9,698 bases of DNA from Puniceicoccales bacterium (GTDB lineage Bacteria > Verrucomicrobiota > Verrucomicrobiia > Opitutales > JAIRLM01). Each line of letters starts with the position of its first letter. Position 1 is the stretch's first letter. The stretch spans positions 1-9,698 of the forward strand of contig JAITSI010000040.1 in assembly GCA_031287845.1 (NCBI GenBank), read 5' to 3'. The notes beneath the pieces were generated by a model. The model saw only the letters and a list, made by a program, of their open reading frames with translations, did no database searches and was not told the origin of the DNA. Both the position numbers and the translations under genes were made by a program. Shown piece after piece: positions 6,088 to 9,698 of this stretch.

Positions 6088-6834
6088 ATGGGAAAGGAAC
6101 TTGCCATCGACGCCGTGACGGTACTCCAGGGGGGGCAATGCCGGGTGGAAAATTTTTCCACGGCGCTGCCGGCCGGGCAGGTGTACGCGCTCCTGGGCCC
6201 CAACGGCGCGGGAAAGAGTTCCCTGCTCCGGGCACTGGCGGGCCATCCGGACTATGCCATCGCCTCCGGCTCGCTGACCTGCGACGGCGAATCCCTGCGG
6301 GAGCTTTCGGCGGAGCAGCGGGCGCGGAAGGGCCTGTTTCTCGCCTTCCAATCCCCCGTTGAACTGCCCGGGGTCCCCATTTCCCAGCTGCTGCGCGCCG
6401 CCCGGCAGGTGCGCCTGGAGGAGGGACAGATCTTGGATGTGCTGGCCTTCCACGGTGAGCTGCTGGCTGCCATGGACCGGCTGGCCATGGACCATTCCTG
6501 GGCCGGCCGCGGGGTCAACGAGGGCTGCTCCGGAGGGGAGAAAAAGCGCTGCGAACTGCTGCAGATTTTGCTATTAAAACCGCGCTATGCGCTTCTAGAT
6601 GAAATGGATAGCGGCCTGGACCGCGATGCGCTCCGGCTCATGGCCGGGGTCCTGGACGGCCTGCGCCGGGAAGGGATGGGCATCCTGCTGGTGACCCACC
6701 GGAAGTCCCTGCTGGACCTGCTGCCGCCGGACCGCGTCCTCCTGCTCCGGGATGGTAAACTGCTTCGCTCCGGCGGCCGGGAACTGCTCCACGGCTGGGA
6801 GATGGGCAAGGGCGGCGAAGCGGCGGAGCCATGA
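6088..6834 (+). CDS. sufC: Fe-S cluster assembly ATPase SufC
   Basis: SufC is the soluble ABC-type ATPase that binds SufB and SufD and drives conformational change during Fe-S cluster assembly on the scaffold. The 248-residue product equals the E. coli length and has every ABC element: Walker A GPNGAGKS (37-44), Q-loop Q88 in AFQSPVELPGV, signature SGGEKKR (148-154) in the SufC-typical context NEGCSGGEKKR, Walker B LLDEMDSGLD with D171 and E172, and the switch histidine H204 in VTHRKSLLD. NExxSGGEKKR and DE-x-DSGLD separate SufC from transporter ATPases. The ATG at 6088 gives the normal N-terminus; no Shine-Dalgarno is seen, but TTGACA lies 37 bases upstream. It overlaps sufB by four bases (ATGA), indicating translational coupling. 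It heads the cluster here, whereas sufB often precedes sufC elsewhere. Confidence 0.96.
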   Translation: MGKELAIDAVTVLQGGQCRVENFSTALPAGQVYALLGPNGAGKSSLLRALAGHPDYAIASGSLTCDGESLRELSAEQRARKGLFLAFQSPVELPGVPISQLLRAARQVRLEEGQILDVLAFHGELLAAMDRLAMDHSWAGRGVNEGCSGGEKKRCELLQILLLKPRYALLDEMDSGLDRDALRLMAGVLDGLRREGMGILLVTHRKSLLDLLPPDRVLLLRDGKLLRSGGRELLHGWEMGKGGEAAEP

Positions 6835-8228
6835 AATTCACCGGCGAGGATGCGGAGCGGTTGGCCGAGGAGGGCAACTTTTCCTACGCCACGGACTATG
6901 CCTACGACGCCGGCCAAGGCCTCGGGGAGGAGACGGTCCGCTACATTTCCTCGCTGAAGGAGGAGGCTCCCTGGCTCTTGGACTTTCGCCTGCGCTGCCT
7001 GGAGCAGTTTCGCCGCTCTGCCATGCCCGACTGGGCACCGCTGAAAAAGGCGGACATCGACTTTTCCGCCATCCGCTACTACCTGGCCCGGGATCGGGTT
7101 CCCCGGCGCAGCTGGGAGGACGTGCCGGACGCCGTAAAAAGCACATTTGACCGGCTCGGCGTGCCGGAGCGGGAAAAAAAATTTCTGGCGGGGGTGGAGG
7201 CCCAGTTCGACAGCGAAATGGCCTACGCCCACCTGCAGGAGGAGCTGGCAGAAAGAGGGGTGTTGTTCGTTTCCTCGGCGGAGGGGCTGCGGGACCACTG
7301 CGACCTCTTTCGGCCCTTTTTTGGAAAAATCGTGCCGGCGGAGGACAATCCCTTTGCCGCCCTCAACGGCGCCGTCTTCAGCGGGGGAAGTTTTATCCAC
7401 GTGCCGGCCGGCATCGTTTTGGAAAAGCCGCTTCAGGCCTACTTTCGCATCAACGCGGAAAATTTTGGCCAGTTCGAGCGGACGCTCATCGTTGCCGGGG
7501 AGAATTCGGAGGTGACCTACCTGGAGGGCTGCACTGCACCCCGCTTCGAGACGGCCACGCTGCACGCGGCGGTGGTGGAACTGGTGGCGCTGCCGGGGGC
7601 GAAGATCCACTACCTGACGGTGCAAAATTGGTCCCGCAACGTCTACAATCTGGTCACAAAGCGGGGATTGGCCCGGGAGGGGGCCCAAATTCGCTGGCTG
7701 GACTGCAACATCGGCTCCCGGCTCACCATGAAATACCCGGCGGTGCTGCTCGCCGGCCGCGGGGCGCGGGGGGAAATGGTTTCCCTGTCCATCGCCGCCC
7801 GGGGCCAGCAGCAGGATACGGGGGCCCGCATGGTCCATCTGGCCCCGCAAACCTCCTCGCGCATCATCGCCAAGTCCCTCTCCATCGGCGACGGCATTGC
7901 CACCTACCGCGGATCCGTCACCGTGGCGGCCGGGGCGAGCGCCTGCCGCAGCCACACCCGCTGCGATGCCCTGCTCCTGCACCCGGAAAGCGTCTCCCGG
8001 ACCTATCCCAAGCTTTCCGGCCACGGCGACGGCTGCACCCTGGAGCACGAGGCCGCCGTTTCCAAAATTTCCGAAGAACAGCTGTTCTATCTGCGCCAGA
8101 GGGGTTTTGGGGAAAATCAAGCCATCGGGCTGCTGGTGAACGGCTTTTTCCAGGATCTGCTGCGCCGCTTTCCCCTGGAATATGCCGTGGAGCTGAGGCG
8201 CCTGCTGGAGATGGAAGTGGAGGCCTAG
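6831..8228 (+). CDS. sufB: Fe-S cluster assembly scaffold SufB
   Basis: SufB is the scaffold subunit of the SufBCD complex, on which sulfur from the cysteine desulfurase and iron are built into a cluster. The product has 465 residues (E. coli 495). The N-terminal part includes FDSEMAYAHLQEELAERGVLFVS and a SufBD beta-helix core follows (GGSFIHVPAGIVLEKPLQAYFRIN, TVQNWSRNVYNLVTKR). Functional residues known from E. coli have counterparts: C234 in YLEGCTAP (Cys254), C378 in SHTRCDALL (Cys405), and H406/E407 in LEHEAAVSKI (His433/Glu434). The 28-residue spacing between the second cysteine and the histidine is the same as in E. coli. The start codon overlaps the sufC stop, and sufD begins five bases after this stop. 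It looks intact and functional. Confidence 0.97.
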   Translation: MKFTGEDAERLAEEGNFSYATDYAYDAGQGLGEETVRYISSLKEEAPWLLDFRLRCLEQFRRSAMPDWAPLKKADIDFSAIRYYLARDRVPRRSWEDVPDAVKSTFDRLGVPEREKKFLAGVEAQFDSEMAYAHLQEELAERGVLFVSSAEGLRDHCDLFRPFFGKIVPAEDNPFAALNGAVFSGGSFIHVPAGIVLEKPLQAYFRINAENFGQFERTLIVAGENSEVTYLEGCTAPRFETATLHAAVVELVALPGAKIHYLTVQNWSRNVYNLVTKRGLAREGAQIRWLDCNIGSRLTMKYPAVLLAGRGARGEMVSLSIAARGQQQDTGARMVHLAPQTSSRIIAKSLSIGDGIATYRGSVTVAAGASACRSHTRCDALLLHPESVSRTYPKLSGHGDGCTLEHEAAVSKISEEQLFYLRQRGFGENQAIGLLVNGFFQDLLRRFPLEYAVELRRLLEMEVEA

Positions 8229-8233
8229 AGTCC

Positions 8234-8893
8234 GTGGAGGGGGTCGTTTTTTTGCAATCCCTGGCAGCCGTGCCAGAAGAAATTGTCCCCACGGGGGATC
8301 TGTGCCTGGTCGACGGCCGAGCCGGTTCATTGGACTACGCCCTGCGGCTTCGGATTCCCTGCACCGTTCGGCTGCTGATCCACTGCGAACTTTTTGCGAA
8401 TTGGCGGCGTAGCATCGCAATTCTTCTGGAAAGCGCAGGTGCCGCGGTGGAAATTTTTTCCCTGGTCCACGGATCTGGCCGGCAGGAGCCCACCCTGTCC
8501 CTCTCCCTGCGCCACCGGGCGGAGGAAACCGTCTCCCGCTGCACCCTGCAATCCATCGGCGAAGACCACTGCGCCGTGCAAATCCGGACCCTCGTGGCCG
8601 TCGATTGCCAGGCCCACTCCTGTCAGGCCCAGCTGTGCAGCCGCAGCCTGCTCCTTTCACCGGACTCCCGGGTGCAGGTCTCCCCGCGCATGGACATTGG
8701 CAGCGCCGATGCCCGCTGCACCCACGGGGCAACGCTGGGGGGACCGGACCCGGAACAGCTTTTCTACTTCGCCTCCCGGGGCCTGGATTGGGATCGGGCA
8801 AAGGAGCTCCTCATCGCCGCAGCCGCCGCGGAAATTTTGGGAAAAATTCCAACGGCGGGGATTGGTTGGAAATGCGGGAGCCATGATTTCTAG
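8234..8893 (+). CDS. sufD: Short SufD-like Fe-S assembly protein
   Basis: SufD pairs with SufB and SufC in the scaffold complex, and the SufB-SufD interface is the proposed cluster assembly site. This product has only 219 residues against about 420 for typical SufD. It keeps the C-terminal SufBD region, including DIGSADARCTHGATLGGPDPEQLFYFASRGLDWDRAKELLI with the C-x-H pair C162/H164 that matches E. coli Cys358/His360. The N-terminal helical domain and part of the beta-helix are missing. No in-frame ATG exists near the sufB stop; the GTG at 8234, ten bases after GGAGG (8219-8223), is the best start. The frame runs open upstream inside sufB, but that stretch reads as shadow. It is either a minimal SufD form or an N-terminally reduced one. 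No sufS or sufU gene follows in the window. Confidence 0.85.
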   Translation: MEGVVFLQSLAAVPEEIVPTGDLCLVDGRAGSLDYALRLRIPCTVRLLIHCELFANWRRSIAILLESAGAAVEIFSLVHGSGRQEPTLSLSLRHRAEETVSRCTLQSIGEDHCAVQIRTLVAVDCQAHSCQAQLCSRSLLLSPDSRVQVSPRMDIGSADARCTHGATLGGPDPEQLFYFASRGLDWDRAKELLIAAAAAEILGKIPTAGIGWKCGSHDF

Positions 8894-8981
8894 AAAAATT
8901 TTCTGAGAAGGGCAAGAGGATGCCGATGGTGCCGATGGAGAGCCACTGGACGGCGCGGAATTGGCGGTACTTAGTGGTCAT
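8811..8981 (-). pseudogene. Small transmembrane peptide remnant, copy 1
   Basis: On the minus strand an ATG at 8981, overlapping the yoeB-like stop region, opens a 56-codon frame: MTTKYRQFRAVQWLSIGTIG, then ILLPF and an unrelated tail. The part FRAxxWLSIGTIG recurs at 9448-9564 (FRAFKWLSIGTIGLIAILVLIRRIL), where a full hydrophobic helix and stop follow. Here the helix breaks off after about eight hydrophobic residues and the frame runs on antisense into the sufD 3' end. This suggests a small single-helix protein gene whose 3' part was lost. I do not recognise a named family. Confidence 0.45.
8922..8960. repeat. 39-base direct repeat, left copy
   Basis: This stretch matches 9487-9525 in the same orientation at 35 of 39 bases by hand count. 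It encodes the FRAxxWLSIGTIG part of the small transmembrane peptide on the minus strand. The two copies bracket the broken yoeB-like gene and the hairpin, about 565 bases apart. Confidence 0.7.
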
Positions 8982-9244
8982 CGTAGTGTCCGCGGCAGCT
9001 GATAAACGTGATAGTATTATCGGAGGAACGGTAAATTAAACGATGCTCATCGTTGATGCGACGGGACCACCGCCCTTCGGAATTTTTAAGTGGCTCAGGC
9101 TTTCCAATTCCCAGAAATGGATTTTCCCCCTATGGACGCCATCAGGTCACGTATGCGTCTCAGTAGTTTAGGATTTTTTTTGGACCAAAGTCGAATGTCG
9201 TCATCAAAGCGATGTGTCGTTCTTAGAATCAACGGAGATTTCAT
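8971..9244 (-). pseudogene. yoeB: YoeB-family toxin gene, frameshifted
   Basis: YoeB toxins are small RelE-fold ribosome-dependent mRNA endonucleases, normally held by a YefM antitoxin encoded just upstream. From ATG 9244 the frame reads MKSPLILRTTHRFDDDIRLWSKKNPKLLRRIRDLMASI and reaches a premature stop at 9097-9095. Removing one base from the run at 9110-9112 restores SGIGKPEPLK, SRRINDEHRLIY and ISCRGHYDDH, ending at 8973-8971. These are the YoeB signature segments with the catalytic Glu, Arg and terminal His-Tyr in place. The frameshift therefore removes the whole active site. No YefM-like gene lies upstream. An extended -10 (TG-A-TATAAT, ending at 9300) lies ahead on the same strand. A sequencing error at the CCC run could mimic this lesion. 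Confidence 0.8.
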
Positions 9245-9245
9245 C

Positions 9246-9302
9246 AATAGACATTTTTCAAAATTTGGGGAGCCGCTTCCCGAATTTTGAAAAATGTCTA
9301 TT
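9246..9302. repeat. 57-nt near-perfect hairpin abutting the yoeB start
   Basis: Two 27-base arms starting AATAGACATTTTTC pair around a CCG loop. The only non-Watson-Crick positions (9266/9282 and 9270/9278) are G-U pairs in plus-strand RNA but C-A mismatches in minus-strand RNA. The element ends one base before the yoeB-like ATG and stays open in frame on both strands, giving nearly the same peptide each way (IDIFQN...PNFEKCLL). ATCAA occurs on both sides (9243-9247, 9305-9309), weakly suggesting a target duplication. It resembles a palindromic mobile element (MITE or Rickettsia palindromic element type), or a structured leader. Confidence 0.75.
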
Positions 9303-9308
9303 ATATCA
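9300..9308 (-). promoter_or_regulatory. Extended -10 promoter element reading toward yoeB
   Basis: On the minus strand TGATATAAT (9308-9300) fits the extended -10 consensus TGnTATAAT. No convincing -35 is seen at the usual distance, which extended -10 promoters can lack. Transcription would begin inside the right arm of the 57-nt hairpin, so the transcript could carry only part of that fold ahead of the toxin frame. Confidence 0.4.
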
Positions 9309-9347
9309 AAAAAATGAGAAAACGCGATTCCGCGCTGCATGCGAACT

Positions 9348-9366
9348 GGGGGACAATTTGTCCCCC
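9348..9366. repeat. 19-bp perfect palindrome
   Basis: GGGGGACAA-T-TTGTCCCCC is fully symmetric around 9357. It could be an operator for a dimeric regulator or the end of a mobile element. It lies between the yoeB-like remnant and the Panacea-like gene, in DNA without a convincing gene (9303-9447). Confidence 0.6.
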
Positions 9367-9447
9367 CTTGATTTGGTCGCAAAAGATGGTTTTCTAGAAC
9401 AAACCCAAGGCGAACAATACGGAAAACTTATCGGACTGCCTTCTCCT

Positions 9448-9564
9448 TTAGAGGATTCGACGGATAAGGACGAGTATGGCAATTAGACCGATGGTGCCGA
9501 TAGAGAGCCACTTGAAGGCGCGGAAGGTGCTGGTCTGGCGGGCATGACGGTGGACCGGCTGGGG
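9448..9564 (-). pseudogene. Small transmembrane peptide remnant, copy 2
   Basis: A minus-strand frame ending at the stop 9450-9448 encodes PPQPVHRHARQTSTFRAFKWLSIGTIGLIAILVLIRRIL, one clear hydrophobic helix with flanking arginines. The frame is open back to about 9652 but contains no ATG, GTG or TTG start, so it is probably a 3' fragment or carries a frameshift; the neighbouring frame does start with ATG at 9652. The 5' boundary given is approximate. Its core repeats at 8811-8981. Function is unknown; small single-helix peptides can be type I toxins, but nothing here proves that. Confidence 0.4.
9487..9525. repeat. 39-base direct repeat, right copy
   Basis: Partner of 8922-8960, with differences at four positions. 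It lies within the complete helix-coding version of the small peptide, so this copy probably retains more of the original gene. Confidence 0.7.
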
Positions 9565-9588
9565 CGGGACGAATCGTGACGATTTTCC

Positions 9589-9617
9589 TTGACAACTTTG
9601 CCTCTGTCGGGTATGGA
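9589..9617 (+). promoter_or_regulatory. Predicted promoter of the Panacea-like gene
   Basis: TTGACA (9589-9594), a 17-base spacer and TATGGA (9612-9617) precede the ATG at 9626 by 37 bases counted from the -35 start. The -35 is perfect and the -10 matches TATAAT in its first three bases. The mRNA would have at most a few leader bases. Confidence 0.5.
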
Positions 9618-9625
9618 TCCGGTCG

Positions 9626-9698
9626 ATGGCTAGTGTATTCGATGTGGTTCATTACATTTTGGAAACGATTGGGGGACGCATCCCCATCGTTAAGCTGC
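9626..9698 (+). CDS. Panacea (DUF4065)-like protein, N-terminal fragment
   Basis: The last 73 bases encode MASVFDVVHYILETIGGRIPIVKL before the window ends. This resembles the start of DUF4065/Panacea proteins (SocA/GepA-like), which typically open with a DVA-x-YIL-x-x-x-G-x-x-x-x-x-KLQKL pattern. Panacea domains act as antitoxins in many two-gene toxin-antitoxin systems and also occur in phage- and mobile-element-associated proteins. Only 24 residues are available, so the call rests on one motif. A promoter lies just upstream with a nearly leaderless arrangement. A toxin partner, if present, must lie beyond the window. Confidence 0.6.
   Translation, partial: MASVFDVVHYILETIGGRIPIVKL

Noticed and set aside
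6585..8801. Very long minus-strand open frame (738 codons) opposite sufC-sufB-sufD
   Set aside because: Its phase mirrors the coding strand, and the translation is Gly/Pro/Arg-rich without domains; the plus-strand Suf proteins are unambiguous.
7628..8893. sufD frame read from an upstream ATG at 7628 (421 codons)
   Set aside because: The total would match normal SufD length, but codons before 8234 lie inside sufB in another frame and translate to Pro/Arg/Gly-rich shadow; real SufBD similarity starts only after the sufB stop.
9214..9486. Plus-strand frame of 90 codons through the hairpin and palindrome
   Set aside because: Part of its sequence arises from the palindromic hairpin reading open both ways; no promoter, ribosome site or family match, and it opposes the yoeB remnant.
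9428..9652. Minus-strand frame of 74 codons as a possible YefM antitoxin
   Set aside because: The translation (His/Pro/Arg-rich) lacks YefM/Phd features; it may be the 5' part of the frameshifted small membrane peptide gene but cannot be called an antitoxin.

Overview
The window looks like a piece of a moderately GC-rich bacterial chromosome. A member of the Planctomycetes-Verrucomicrobia-Chlamydiae (PVC) group, most likely Verrucomicrobia-like, fits best. The reasons are a UAP1-type (UDPGP family) nucleotidyltransferase next to an FtsB/DivIC-like gene, a compact sufC-sufB-sufD cluster, and a protein with a Chlamydia Inc-like double hydrophobic hairpin. This placement is inference from gene content; no marker here settles the phylum.

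Layout. Positions 1-600 hold no convincing gene but carry repeats: two direct copies of a ~150-bp element (61-210, 397-546) and one copy of a GC-rich hairpin repeat (322-394). murA (604-1878, +) follows. Next is an unrecognised two-helix membrane protein gene (1964-3346, +), clearly richer in AT than its neighbours and bracketed by short inverted repeats. A second hairpin-repeat copy (3488-3542) lies between it and a convergent minus-strand pair, ftsB-like (5303-5013) and a UAP-like pyrophosphorylase (4983-3556). Divergent from that pair is a small secreted, acidic, repetitive protein (5407-5865, +). The suf cluster (sufC 6088-6834, sufB 6831-8228, a very short sufD 8234-8893) makes Fe-S cluster assembly the best understood function here.

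The right end (8894-9698) is accessory or decaying DNA. It holds a yoeB-type toxin gene broken by a one-base frameshift and lacking a recognisable antitoxin, a 57-nt near-perfect hairpin abutting the toxin start, a 19-bp palindrome, and two copies of a small transmembrane peptide bracketing the toxin. At the edge is the first 24 codons of a Panacea (DUF4065)-like gene, a family known from toxin-antitoxin systems.

One pattern runs through the window: at six transcription-unit starts a TTGACA-like hexamer begins 35-37 nt before the start codon (murA, 1964 gene, ftsB-like, 5407 gene, sufC, Panacea gene). This puts the predicted transcription start at or next to the start codon, that is, leaderless mRNAs. 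Shine-Dalgarno-like sequences appear instead in front of some operon-internal genes, most clearly the UAP gene.
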